From assembly GCA_963204975.1 (NCBI GenBank), contig CAUJJC010000147.1:1-59038 (forward strand): a stretch of 59,038 bases of DNA, written 5' to 3'. The notes under the pieces were generated by a model. That model was given only the letters and a program-made list of their open reading frames with translations, did not search any database and was not told the origin of the DNA. The DNA comes from Verrucomicrobiota bacterium (lineage in GTDB: Bacteria > Verrucomicrobiota > Verrucomicrobiia > Verrucomicrobiales > Verrucomicrobiaceae). The first letter of the stretch is position 1, and each line of letters opens with the position of its first letter. The position numbers and the translations under genes are program-made. Shown here piece after piece: positions 25,176 to 34,083 of this stretch.

Positions 25176-25625
25176 TTAGTTGCAGCAATCGTTCGAGCCG
25201 CAGCAGCCGGTGGCAGGCGTGCAGAGTTCCTTTGCCAGGCAGTCGGTGTGGCGAAGGCCGGTGTGGATGTAAAGGGCGTCTTCATCCTCAGACACGCTGG
25301 CGATGGGGAACTGGGAGACGAGCCCTTCTTCATACTCCACCTGCACGGGCAGGGAATCGTCTTCCACCACTTCCAGTCCTTTGCCGATGATGCCTGCGAG
25401 CGTGGCGGCATTCAGACGATGATGAACGTCATCCGCCACCCAGGTCTGAAGGAGGCAATGGCTGTCATTGCGACGAGTGCCACCGCAGTCGATGAAGCGC
25501 TTGTCCACGCGACCCACTTCGGTGACATGGGCATGAACGGGGATGAGCCCGCCATCGGGCAGGACGAAACGAACGAGGGCCTCGGGGCGCTGGAGCAGGC
25601 TGGTTTGAAGATCGCGAAGAGTCAT
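25176..25625 (-). CDS. DUF6428 family protein of the ars operon
   Basis: 149 residues from ATG 25625 (MTLRDLQTSLLQ). The segment GLIPVHAHVTEVGRVDKRFIDCGGTRR and the Cys-rich end CCGSNDCC match the DUF6428 family often found between arsR and arsC. Molecular function unknown; the C-terminal cysteines (CLAKELCTPATGCCGSNDCC) suggest metal or arsenic binding. Between arsC (6-base gap) and arsR (14-base gap). Confidence 0.75.
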   Translation of the reverse strand: MTLRDLQTSLLQRPEALVRFVLPDGGLIPVHAHVTEVGRVDKRFIDCGGTRRNDSHCLLQTWVADDVHHRLNAATLAGIIGKGLEVVEDDSLPVQVEYEEGLVSQFPIASVSEDEDALYIHTGLRHTDCLAKELCTPATGCCGSNDCCN

Positions 25626-25639
25626 GGGTAGGTGGGGGG

Positions 25640-25972
25640 TTAACATTGGCAACGAGCCGCCGCACGGCGCTTCGAACTGCGCGCCGATGAGGCCAGATCA
25701 TCCATGCACTCGAAGAAGGTGCCGAGGCATGGACAGGCGATTTGATAGAACACTTGCAGCCCGCGTTTCTCGATGGTGACGAGGCCGACCGAACGCAGGA
25801 GGGCGAGGTGCTTGGAGACGGTGGAAATATCGGCTCCCACGAGGCTGGTGAGATCCGCCACGCAAAGCTCGCCAGCCATCAGAGCCTCCAGGCAGAGAAG
25901 CCGGGAGGGATGGGCCATGGCTTTGATCACTGTGGCACGTTTGGCGGCACGAGCTTGCTTTGCGGCAGACAT
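25640..25972 (-). CDS. arsR: ArsR family transcriptional repressor
   Basis: 110 residues from ATG 25972; a TTG 21 bases upstream would also fit. The winged-helix core VIKAMAHPSRLLCLEALMAGELCVADLTSLVGADISTVSKHLALLRSVGLVTIEKRGLQVFYQI is typical. Metalloid-sensing cysteines are likely in the ELCVADL region and the tail (ACPCLGTFFEC). It probably controls itself and the divergent aquaglyceroporin through the palindrome at 25978. Confidence 0.92.
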   Translation of the reverse strand: MSAAKQARAAKRATVIKAMAHPSRLLCLEALMAGELCVADLTSLVGADISTVSKHLALLRSVGLVTIEKRGLQVFYQIACPCLGTFFECMDDLASSARSSKRRAAARCQC

Positions 25973-25977
25973 TATGC

Positions 25978-25993
25978 TTGGCAAAATGGCCAA
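25978..25993. promoter_or_regulatory. Candidate ArsR operator
   Basis: Inverted repeat TTGGC-AAAATG-GCCAA in the 57-base gap between arsR and the aquaglyceroporin gene. Position in a divergent promoter fits autoregulation. Confidence 0.4.
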
Positions 25994-26029
25994 CTAGGTT
26001 CAGCCTGCAAGCTCGTTCATCATTTTCTC

Positions 26030-26845
26030 ATGAAACTCTCTCCCTGGCTCGTCGGCGAAATCCTCGGCACCTTCATCATTGTGTTCTTTGGCTGCGGTGC
26101 CGTCGCAGCGGCTGTGCTGACAGGTGCCCAGGTGGGCGTGTTTCAGGTGGCGATTGTTTGGGGTCTGGCCGTGGCGACAGCGATCTATCTGACCGGCTCC
26201 CTCAGCGGTGCGCACCTCAATCCGGCGGTGACGGTCTGCATGGCTACGTGGTCCGACTTCCCGAAGTCCAAGGTGCTGCCCTACCTCGCTGCGCAGATGG
26301 TGGGTGCCTTCCTCGCCGCCGTGGTGGTGTTCTTTATCTTCGGTGACGCCCTCCAGGCCTATGAGCTAAAGAACCAAATCATTCGCTCCCAGGCTGGCGG
26401 AGAAGCGACGGCGATGATCTTCGGCGAGTTCTTTCCTTCACCGGGCGGCAAGCCCTTCGATGCGACGGCGCGCACGGTGATGACATGGTGGCCTGCGTTT
26501 GGTGCGGAGGTGATCGGCACCGCGATGCTGCTGATCGTGGTATGCGGAGCCACAGACGAGCGCAACCACTCGCGTCCTCAACTCCTCACAGCGGCGATGA
26601 TCGGCCTCACGGTCACACTGTTGATCTCGCTGCTCGGTCCTCTCACCGGCTGCTGCTTGAATCCTGCCCGCGATCTAGCACCGCGCTTGTTCTCATCGCT
26701 CGCAGGCTGGGGAAGCGTGCCGTTCAGCACCAATGGCCATGGCTGGCTCACGGTGTATGTGGTGGCTCCGCTGCTCGGTGGCATTCTGGGTGGGGCAATG
26801 CACCGCTTCATCTTGAAGCCCGCGTATGCCAGCGTGAGCAAGTGA
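26030..26845 (+). CDS. aqpS: MIP family aquaglyceroporin of the ars cluster (AqpS-like)
   Basis: 271 residues from ATG 26030, with six spans and both NPA signatures (AHLNPAV and CLNPARD). The long segment between spans 3 and 4 and the GlpF-like size mark an aquaglyceroporin. In Sinorhizobium an MIP protein, AqpS, replaces ArsB in an ars operon and lets arsenite out; the position here, divergent from arsR-DUF6428-arsC, suggests the same job. Established family knowledge plus context; the substrate is inferred. Confidence 0.85.
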   Translation: MKLSPWLVGEILGTFIIVFFGCGAVAAAVLTGAQVGVFQVAIVWGLAVATAIYLTGSLSGAHLNPAVTVCMATWSDFPKSKVLPYLAAQMVGAFLAAVVVFFIFGDALQAYELKNQIIRSQAGGEATAMIFGEFFPSPGGKPFDATARTVMTWWPAFGAEVIGTAMLLIVVCGATDERNHSRPQLLTAAMIGLTVTLLISLLGPLTGCCLNPARDLAPRLFSSLAGWGSVPFSTNGHGWLTVYVVAPLLGGILGGAMHRFILKPAYASVSK

Positions 26846-28267
26846 TCACTGCATCACTCGCGGCTGCGGATGCTCCACCCAGCCTGGATCGCGCTGTCCG
26901 CTGCCACGTTGATCCCCATCGCCCAAAGTGGCACGCGCTTGATCTGCGAATCCGAGTAAACGCTTCACCACCTCGGGATGCTGTGCGGACACCTCATTCG
27001 CCTCGCCCACATCGTGGCGCACATCGTAGAGGGCGAGCGATTGCGTGGGCGGCTTCTTGGCATTGGCCCCGAGTCCTTTCTTCGTCGTGAGCGGGAGGTA
27101 GAGCTTCCATGATCCGGCACGCACCGCCTGGAGCTGGGAGAGGCTGTAGAAGAAGAATCCGTGGTCATCATAAGGCGAGACCGCACCCGCTTCGCCGAGG
27201 ATAAGGGGCTTGATGTTGTGTCCATCAATCTGTTGGGCAGGGGGCGATGTGCCAGCGATGGCTGCCAGTGTGGGCACGAAGTCCATCATGCTGCACAACT
27301 CATCGCACACGGTCCCCGCAGGCACCTTGCCCGGCCAGCGGACGATGCACGGCATGCGCATCGCGCCCTCGCTCGTGCTGTAGCCCATGCCTTTGTAGGG
27401 TGCGTTGCTGCCTTGCGCTGGATTACGATTCACCGCGCCGTTGTCGTTGGTCCAGATGACAAGTGTGTTGTCATCGACGCCATTGGCTTTGAGGGCTTTC
27501 AGGATCTCGCCTGCGGACCAATCAAGTTCCTCGATGGAGTCGCCGTAGAGCCCGTTGGCGGACTTGCCGCGAAAGGCCTCGCCGGGGTAGCACTCCTTGC
27601 GACTGCCCGGACCCGCCTCAGGGAAGTAGAGGAAGAAGGGCTTGTCCTTGTGCTCCGCGATGAAGCGCACCGCCTCCTCGGTGAAGCGCTTGGTCAGGGT
27701 CTCTGCCGCCACGGGGGCCTCGATCACCTGCTCATCGCGCATCAGTGGCAGCTCGGGCCAGTCCTTGCCCGGCACTTTCCCTCGTTCCATGTCCTCGCTG
27801 TAGGGAATGCCGAAGTAGGCATCGAAGCCTTGGCGCGTGGGCAAAAACTCAGGCTGATCACCGAGGTGCCACTTGCCGATGCACCTGGTCGCATAGCCTG
27901 CCGCTTTGAGCACTTCGGCCATCGTCTGCTCCTTCGGATGCAGCCCTTTCTTATCCAAAGGACGCAGCACCGCGCTGCCTTCCCAGTTGGTGTGCAAGCC
28001 GACACGCCGTGGGTAACAACCCGTCATCAAGGCCGCTCGGCTCGGTGTGCAAACGCCGCTGGCGGAGTAGAAGCTGGTGAACCTCCGTCCCTCGGCGGCC
28101 ATTCGATCAAGGTTCGGCGTGCGATGCTTCGTAGCAGGATTGAAGCACGCGATGTCGCCGTTGCCGAGATTGTCGCAGAGGATGAAGACCACGTTCGGAG
28201 GCGCGGCGAAGGCGGGACTGAGAAATGCTGTCAGCAGGCCGAGAACAAGAAAGACACGCGGGTTCAT
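26846..28267 (-). CDS. Secreted Cys-type sulfatase
   Basis: 473 residues with a signal peptide (1-21). The sulfatase signature GVCTPSRAALMTG has the Cys (C73) converted to formylglycine by a sulfatase-modifying enzyme. PPNVVFILCDNLGNGD is the metal-binding start; the second Asp of the usual DDLGYGD is Asn here. The C-terminal region with YDDHGFFFYSLSQLQAVRAGSWKLYLPL is typical of arylsulfatase A-like enzymes. These attack sulfated polysaccharides, common in PVC bacteria. It ends immediately after the aquaglyceroporin, convergent. Confidence 0.93.
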   Translation of the reverse strand: MNPRVFLVLGLLTAFLSPAFAAPPNVVFILCDNLGNGDIACFNPATKHRTPNLDRMAAEGRRFTSFYSASGVCTPSRAALMTGCYPRRVGLHTNWEGSAVLRPLDKKGLHPKEQTMAEVLKAAGYATRCIGKWHLGDQPEFLPTRQGFDAYFGIPYSEDMERGKVPGKDWPELPLMRDEQVIEAPVAAETLTKRFTEEAVRFIAEHKDKPFFLYFPEAGPGSRKECYPGEAFRGKSANGLYGDSIEELDWSAGEILKALKANGVDDNTLVIWTNDNGAVNRNPAQGSNAPYKGMGYSTSEGAMRMPCIVRWPGKVPAGTVCDELCSMMDFVPTLAAIAGTSPPAQQIDGHNIKPLILGEAGAVSPYDDHGFFFYSLSQLQAVRAGSWKLYLPLTTKKGLGANAKKPPTQSLALYDVRHDVGEANEVSAQHPEVVKRLLGFADQARATLGDGDQRGSGQRDPGWVEHPQPRVMQ

Positions 28268-28298
28268 CGAGTTCCCTCAACGCCGCCACGAGCGTGCT

Positions 28299-29489
28299 TC
28301 ACGCGACAGGTTTCGCCGTGATCTGGCGCAGCAAGGCATCGTATTCGGATGCCGCGCGCGCCCAGGTGAAATGCGAACCATACGAGGCAATCGCCGAGCG
28401 ATCACAAGGCTGTGCCAGCATCTGCTGCATCGCTTTGGCATACGATGCCAGGTTCCCCTCCTCCGTGAGCAGTCCTCGCGATTCGTCCACGACTTCGGCA
28501 ATGCCACCGACTCGCGTGCTCAGCACAGGCAGTCCACAGGCCATGGCCTCCAGGATCACATTGGGCAGACCTTCGTTCACGCTGCTGAGGCAAAGCAGAT
28601 CCGCAGCGGCCATGTGCTGCGTGATTTGGCCGGAGTTCAGCGGTCCTGTTTGCCGCACATGGTCAGCAAGGCCGAGCGACGTGGCGAGTTCGCGCATCTC
28701 GCCCTGCATCGGTCCCTTGCCAGCCATGAGCAGCACGGACGATGCATCACCTGCGGCCTCACGATACTGAGCGAAGGCACGAATGAGGAGCGCGGGATTT
28801 TTGACCGGCAGGAAGTTGCCCACAAAAAGCAGCACCCTCGCGGTGGGATCGAGTCCGAGTGCTCGCCTAGCCTCGGCTTGATCGCGAGGATGGAAGACGA
28901 GCGGGTCCACCCCATTGTAGATGGCGTGCAGCTTCGAAGCCTCTGCGCCTGCGCTGCCGAGCCTTCGAGCCAGATCGCCGCTGCGTGCGATGACGCCTTG
29001 AGCTTGCTCGATAGCGTGAAGGATCTGCCGTCGCCGGGCAGGCATCGCGAGGTATTGATGCGTGTCACTGCCCTGCGTGATCAGCGCGCACGGGCTCTTC
29101 ACTTCGGCAGCCAGCTGAGCCACGGCACAACCATCGGGGAACAACCACGAGGCGAGGATCACATCGAATGCGAACTCGGCCTTGAGCTTCTTCAGTCGCG
29201 AACGCAGCGTCGCTGCCATGAGCGGTCGATTCGCGATGCTGCCGAGCTTGGGCACGTATGGGACGGGCACGAACTCGGGCTTGAATTGCTCATCGCCTTC
29301 GCGTGCCGTCCATCCGCCACCGGGCTTCAAATGCCGATTCAGCGACAACGACGGACGCGGACAGATCACTCGGATGTCCCATCCATGCTCGCGGGCCAGC
29401 CAGTGCAGCACCGTTGCATTGTCGAGACCGAAGTAGGGCGCGGCACGGTCGGGGAAGAGATTGGAAACAAAGGCAAGGCGCAGGGACAT
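28299..29489 (-). CDS. Glycosyltransferase family 4
   Basis: 396 residues from ATG 29489 (MSLRLAFVSNLFPDRAAPYFGL). GT-B fold with the family-4/1 C-terminal signature: LLFVGNFLPVKNPALLIRAFA, MAGKGPMQGEMRELA, and EGLPNVILEAMACGLPVLSTRVGGIAEVV, holding the nucleotide-sugar-binding Glu residues. It adds sugar to a lipid or polysaccharide carrier. First gene on the minus strand of a divergent polysaccharide cluster. Confidence 0.92.
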   Translation of the reverse strand: MSLRLAFVSNLFPDRAAPYFGLDNATVLHWLAREHGWDIRVICPRPSLSLNRHLKPGGGWTAREGDEQFKPEFVPVPYVPKLGSIANRPLMAATLRSRLKKLKAEFAFDVILASWLFPDGCAVAQLAAEVKSPCALITQGSDTHQYLAMPARRRQILHAIEQAQGVIARSGDLARRLGSAGAEASKLHAIYNGVDPLVFHPRDQAEARRALGLDPTARVLLFVGNFLPVKNPALLIRAFAQYREAAGDASSVLLMAGKGPMQGEMRELATSLGLADHVRQTGPLNSGQITQHMAAADLLCLSSVNEGLPNVILEAMACGLPVLSTRVGGIAEVVDESRGLLTEEGNLASYAKAMQQMLAQPCDRSAIASYGSHFTWARAASEYDALLRQITAKPVA

Positions 29490-29576
29490 GGTCGCAATCG
29501 GGAGGCGAATTCGAAAACTGTAGAGCCAGACTCCGCGAGCGAGAACCATTTTCCGCAGTTGTTGCCACCGTGGATC

Positions 29577-30326
29577 ATGACGCTACACATGAACAAGCCT
29601 CTCTCACCGTTCATGCACCATCCGTCCGCCATCACGTTCGCCCAGCCCAATGCATGGGTGTCCGAGCACATGCGGGCGGACTTCAATCTGACCGACTTCC
29701 CGCCCGGAGCCCGCGTGCTCGACATCGGATGCGGCTGCGGGAAAAACCTCAGCACGCTGGTGCAAAAAGGCATTCACGCTACCGGGATCGATCCTGATCC
29801 CACGGCCGTCGAGTATTGCCGCCACCTCGGGCTCGCGGCCAATGTGGGTCGAGCTGAGGCGCTGCCTGCTGACGATGAAAGCCTCGATGGCTGCGTGCTC
29901 GATCAGGTGATCCAATTCACCGACGTGCCAAAGGCGCTGCATGAAGTTCAGCGCGTGCTGAAGCCCCGTGGCATCGCATTGATCGCTAGCGCAGGCGCTG
30001 GCTACGCGCTTTACACCGTGATCGAGCGTTCGGGGATCGGACGACTGTTTGGCCTTCGGATGCTGGCCAATGCGCTGGTGTTTCGGCTCTTTGCCCGACG
30101 ATTGCCCGGATGGCTGGGTGACACACTCGCGCTCTCGGCGAATCAACTCGCCAGCCTCGTCCGGGCGAACGGACTTGAGATTGAAACGCTGGCTGAGGGC
30201 CGTCGCTTTGGTGCGATGAGCGCCTTCCTCTATGTGAAGGCACGAAAGGCACCCCCCTTGGAAAACAACGCGGTTGCGATACAGATCGCTCCGGCCATTG
30301 ATCAACAAACCACATGTGCGGAATAG
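29577..30326 (+). CDS. Class I SAM-dependent methyltransferase
   Basis: 249 residues from ATG 29577; an ATG four codons later is also possible. Motif I VLDIGCGCGKNLSTL, then GIDPDP and LVQVLKPRG-type segment (EVQRVLKPRGIALI) show a Rossmann methyltransferase. The first ~35 residues match the small-molecule or carbohydrate methyltransferase style. The substrate is unknown; it overlaps asnB by 13 bases, so the two are coupled. Confidence 0.85.
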   Translation: MTLHMNKPLSPFMHHPSAITFAQPNAWVSEHMRADFNLTDFPPGARVLDIGCGCGKNLSTLVQKGIHATGIDPDPTAVEYCRHLGLAANVGRAEALPADDESLDGCVLDQVIQFTDVPKALHEVQRVLKPRGIALIASAGAGYALYTVIERSGIGRLFGLRMLANALVFRLFARRLPGWLGDTLALSANQLASLVRANGLEIETLAEGRRFGAMSAFLYVKARKAPPLENNAVAIQIAPAIDQQTTCAE

Positions 30327-32182
30327 CGGGAGTCATAGCCTTCGACCAGACCAGCGCAGGCATTGACGATGAAGTCAGGGCAGCCACGGCTTCCCTCGCC
30401 CATCGAGGGCCTGGCGGCGAGGGCTTGTATCAGCGTGAGCGGGTGTGGCTCGGCCATCGCTACCTGCCCATCATGGACCCTGGTCACGGACTCCAGCCGA
30501 TGCATCGCGGCGATGCGCTGTCCCTCGTCTTCAATGGCGAGATCTACAATGCACCCGACCTCCGTCGTGAACTCGAAGCCCAGGGATATCACTTCACCAC
30601 GCGAACCGATACCGAGGTGGTGCTCGCCGCCTATCAGGCCTGGGGCACCGCCTGCATTCCTCGACTGCGCGGCATGTTCGCCCTCGCTCTCGCCGACTGG
30701 ACCAAGCACGAACTCCTGCTCGCCCGCGACCCTCTCGGCATCAAGCCCCTGGTCTATTTCGATTCGCCCCAGCTCTTCGCCTTTGCCTCCGAGATTCAGG
30801 CTCTGCGACATCTGCGGGCCGTTCGCGATGCGAGTGAGATCGACCTCGTCGCCCTCGATGACTACCTTCGCCTGCTCTACATCCCGGCACCGCGAACCAT
30901 CTTCCAGCGCATTCGCAAGCTGCCTCCCGGACACACACTGACCATCGAATGGCAGACCGGCAGACGTTCGTTGCAGTGCTTCTGGCAGCCTCGCTATCAG
31001 CCCGATGAAAAACGCTCAGCCGCTGAGTGGCAGGAGGCCACTGAGGAGGCGATTCGCGAGAGCATCCGCCTGCACACTGCGGCCGATGTCAAAGTGGGTG
31101 CCCTGCTCTCCGGCGGTGTGGACAGCACACTCGTGGCGATGGAGATGCAACGCCTCGGCAGCGAACTGAAAACCTTCACCACCGGCTTCTCAGATCAATC
31201 GGGGCGCGACGAACGCGCCTACGCATCGCAAGTGGCCAGGACGCTAGGCACCGAACATCACGAGACGATGGTGCCCGCCTCGATCAGCGATTTACTTCCA
31301 GCCGCTGCGCGCGCTTGTGGCGAGCCATTTGCCGATAGCTCGCTGCTCTGTGCATGGGAGGTCTGCCGCTTCGCGAAGGAACACGTCGATGTGGTGCTCA
31401 CGGGCGATGGGTGCGATGAGTTGTTCGGTGGCTACCCTTTGTATCGCGAATGGCAGCGCCGATCCGAGTGGAGCACTGGACCGCACTCGACCTGGAAAAA
31501 ACTGCTCCAGCCGGTGCTCCATCGGCTTCGCCCACTGCGCTTCCCCGCCCTCTCCGCTGGAGATCCCGATGCCTCCTTGTGGGCGCAATGTGTCGAATAC
31601 GGCACGCCCGAGTTTCGGCGCTCGTTGTGGCGCGAAGACCGATGGCAGGAAGCCTTCGCCGCCTCAGCCCCCGAGGCCCTGCAGCGCTGCTTCGCTGATC
31701 ATCCCGGCCTGCGTGGCATCACGCGCCCTCAGTCGTGCGATCTCGCCGTCTATCTTCCCGGCGACATTCTGCCCAAGGTGGATGCGGCCAGCATGGCGCA
31801 CAGTCTGGAGGCACGCACGCCGCTGGTGGACGTGCGCCTGGCCGAGTTCGCCGCCACGATTCCATCATCAATCCTGGCCAGTGGCGATCCTGGCAACGCC
31901 GCAAGCTGGGTGGGCAAGAAGCCGTTGAAAAACTGGATCGCGCGACAGATGCCACCGGAACTCACGCACCGCCGAAAGCAGGGCTTCACTGCTCCGCTCG
32001 AGCAGTGGCTGGTGCATGACAAAGCAACCCACGAACGTCTGCGCAGCGCTCTGGAGAGCACGGCCAGCCCTTTGCGCCAGTGGTTCGATGCGGGCACGCT
32101 GCGCAGCGTTCTACACTCCTCAGAGCTGCACCGGCAGTGGCAGATGCTCTTCCTCGCCGTGTGGGCGGATGAGGTCCTTTAG
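30314..32182 (+). CDS. asnB: Asparagine synthase (glutamine-hydrolysing), AsnB-type
   Basis: 622 residues. N-terminal nucleophile C2 (MCGIAGV), the glutaminase domain with LVFNGEIYN, RTDTEVVLAAYQ, GMFALAL and LLARDPLGIKPL, then the synthetase domain with GALLSGGVDSTLVA and KVDAASMAHSLEARTPLVD. In EPS or exosortase clusters such enzymes act as amidotransferases on polysaccharide sugars rather than making asparagine; the position supports this. The 3' end overlaps the convergent flippase gene by 63 bases. Confidence 0.92.
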   Translation: MCGIAGVIAFDQTSAGIDDEVRAATASLAHRGPGGEGLYQRERVWLGHRYLPIMDPGHGLQPMHRGDALSLVFNGEIYNAPDLRRELEAQGYHFTTRTDTEVVLAAYQAWGTACIPRLRGMFALALADWTKHELLLARDPLGIKPLVYFDSPQLFAFASEIQALRHLRAVRDASEIDLVALDDYLRLLYIPAPRTIFQRIRKLPPGHTLTIEWQTGRRSLQCFWQPRYQPDEKRSAAEWQEATEEAIRESIRLHTAADVKVGALLSGGVDSTLVAMEMQRLGSELKTFTTGFSDQSGRDERAYASQVARTLGTEHHETMVPASISDLLPAAARACGEPFADSSLLCAWEVCRFAKEHVDVVLTGDGCDELFGGYPLYREWQRRSEWSTGPHSTWKKLLQPVLHRLRPLRFPALSAGDPDASLWAQCVEYGTPEFRRSLWREDRWQEAFAASAPEALQRCFADHPGLRGITRPQSCDLAVYLPGDILPKVDAASMAHSLEARTPLVDVRLAEFAATIPSSILASGDPGNAASWVGKKPLKNWIARQMPPELTHRRKQGFTAPLEQWLVHDKATHERLRSALESTASPLRQWFDAGTLRSVLHSSELHRQWQMLFLAVWADEVL

Positions 32183-33646
32183 CTCCCTCCAGTCGCGTCT
32201 GCCGCCGCCGAGCACCAGGCAGCCCCCCGCCCAGAGCGTGAGGATCACAGATACCAGCAGAAAGGGACCCCATGAATTGAGCGCGGACGCCCACCGCCAG
32301 CTCAGCAAGGCCGCCGGTAATAGGCCCGCAGTAGTTGACAGCATGGGTAACAAAATACCTCGGCCAACCAACTCCCCCAAAGGAATGCCCGCCAGCCTTC
32401 GCACCATCAAAGGCACCACGAGCCCGTGCATGATAGCGATCTCAATCGCCGTGCCCAGGGCTGCGCCGATGATGCCCATGTGCTTCGCCAGCATCCAGCT
32501 CAGGGCCAGGTTCAGCACCACAGCCACGGCTTGGGCAATGGCCAGAGGGCGGTGCCTTGCCAGGGCAAACAGCAAATGCACCACCGGCACCTGTGCCGAC
32601 TGAAGAGCCAGCGGCAGAGCCAGACACGCGAGGACAGGCCACGCCTCCCTCGCATGGTCTGGCACCCAGCATTGGAGAAAGCCGAAGCCCAGCGCAAGGA
32701 CAAGCACCGCTGCCGTGATCGCGACTCGCGAGGCGAGGCGAGTCACCACAATGAACACCTCATTCAAGCGCTCGTGACCCTGAGTCTCATGGACCTTCCC
32801 GAACGTGGGCAGCAATTGCATACCGATCCCCGCATACACTGTATCAAACGCCATCATCACGGGTCGCAGTCCGAGCCCATAGATCCCAGCCGCCGAACTG
32901 CCGCGCAACCAGCCGAGCACAAACCCATCCAGGCCTGAGCGCAGCCGCTCGCTCGTCACATAAAGATACGACCAACCCGCAAACCCCAGGAGCTGCCGCG
33001 CCGCCGCCTTGCTCGACCATCGTCCGGCCAGATCTTTGAGCAACGAGCGTCCCAACCATGCCAGCGCCAGCGCTTCGGCCATCGCACCACCGGCTTGCAC
33101 CAGCCCCACCTCCAGCAGCCCACCATCTCCCTCCGTGAGCCACCACCATAGCACCGCACTGCACGTCACCACACGCATGATGGCCACGCTCGAGATCAGA
33201 TCCTGCCTCATGAGGCATTGCACCTGAATGACCAGCAGTCGCACTCCGGTGGCCAATGCATTCGATGCTCCCAGAACCAAGAGCAACCACCGCACCGTCA
33301 CGATTCTCGACGGCTCATGAACAAACCACGGCACCACCAACCACGCGATCCCAGTGAGCAGCAAACCCACGACTGCAACCCCGCCATACAGCCCCATCGC
33401 CGTGCTCGCCAGCCCCCGCCGCTCATCATCACGGCGGAGCAGATACTTGGGCATCGACGATTGCAGCCCCAGATCCAGCGCTGCGAACTGCGCGAAAAAC
33501 GCTGTCACGAGTCCCCACAAACCAAAGTCCGCCACGCCGAGGCAGCGCACCATCAGCGGCGTCATCACCAGCGCCGCCACCGCCTTCACGCCCTGCTCAG
33601 CCACGCTCAGCATCGACCCACGAAGAATCTGTCGCGCCAGACTCAT
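32120..33646 (-). CDS. Oligosaccharide flippase (Wzx-like)
   Basis: 508 residues from ATG 33646. About 12 to 14 membrane spans across the length; N-terminal MTPLMVRCLGVADFGLWGLVTAFFAQFAALDLGLQ is typical of the polysaccharide-transport/MATE-like Wzx superfamily. It moves lipid-linked sugars over the inner membrane. The last 20 codons overlap asnB on the opposite strand. Confidence 0.85.
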   Translation of the reverse strand: MSLARQILRGSMLSVAEQGVKAVAALVMTPLMVRCLGVADFGLWGLVTAFFAQFAALDLGLQSSMPKYLLRRDDERRGLASTAMGLYGGVAVVGLLLTGIAWLVVPWFVHEPSRIVTVRWLLLVLGASNALATGVRLLVIQVQCLMRQDLISSVAIMRVVTCSAVLWWWLTEGDGGLLEVGLVQAGGAMAEALALAWLGRSLLKDLAGRWSSKAAARQLLGFAGWSYLYVTSERLRSGLDGFVLGWLRGSSAAGIYGLGLRPVMMAFDTVYAGIGMQLLPTFGKVHETQGHERLNEVFIVVTRLASRVAITAAVLVLALGFGFLQCWVPDHAREAWPVLACLALPLALQSAQVPVVHLLFALARHRPLAIAQAVAVVLNLALSWMLAKHMGIIGAALGTAIEIAIMHGLVVPLMVRRLAGIPLGELVGRGILLPMLSTTAGLLPAALLSWRWASALNSWGPFLLVSVILTLWAGGCLVLGGGRRDWRELKDLIRPHGEEEHLPLPVQL

Positions 33647-33779
33647 GCACGTCGCGCAGCCAGACAAAACCGTGAGGACCTCTTCATCACGAACCCATGA
33701 AACCCCGCGCCGCTCCTAGCAACAGCGATTTCATTCCCCGGACTTGCATTGCTGACGAATAGGAGCACAAACAAAGGAC

Positions 33780-34004
33780 ATGCACGCTGCCGGTCCCAAC
33801 AATCCTCTCCATGGCATCACCCTCGAAATGATGGTGACCCAATTGCAAGCGCACTATGGCTGGGAAGAACTGGGCAGCATGATCCGCATCAACTGCTTCA
33901 ACTTCGACCCCAGCGTGAAATCGAGCCTCAAGTTCCTCCGCCGCACCCCATGGGCACGCCAGAAGGTCGAAGACCTGTATCTTTACACCTTCTGCCGGAA
34001 GTAA
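33780..34004 (+). CDS. VF530 family small DNA-binding protein (DUF2132)
   Basis: 74 residues. The sequence [23 protein letters not shown], then [33 protein letters not shown] is nearly the whole VF530/DUF2132 family. Members are small helical proteins thought to bind DNA; the role is not established. It sits alone between the flippase and a spermidine-synthase-like gene. Confidence 0.88.
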   Translation: MHAAGPNNPLHGITLEMMVTQLQAHYGWEELGSMIRINCFNFDPSVKSSLKFLRRTPWARQKVEDLYLYTFCRK

Positions 34005-34083
34005 TGGAAACCGGCCACCACATGAAGAGGTGCCAAGCCAATCGCAGGATGAATGCAGAGCCTAAATCCTCTATTCTTATCGC

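Noticed and set aside
28077-29576. A 749-residue ORF upstream of and including the methyltransferase.
   Set aside because: Its first 500 codons are antisense to the sulfatase and glycosyltransferase; the methyltransferase starts at 29577.
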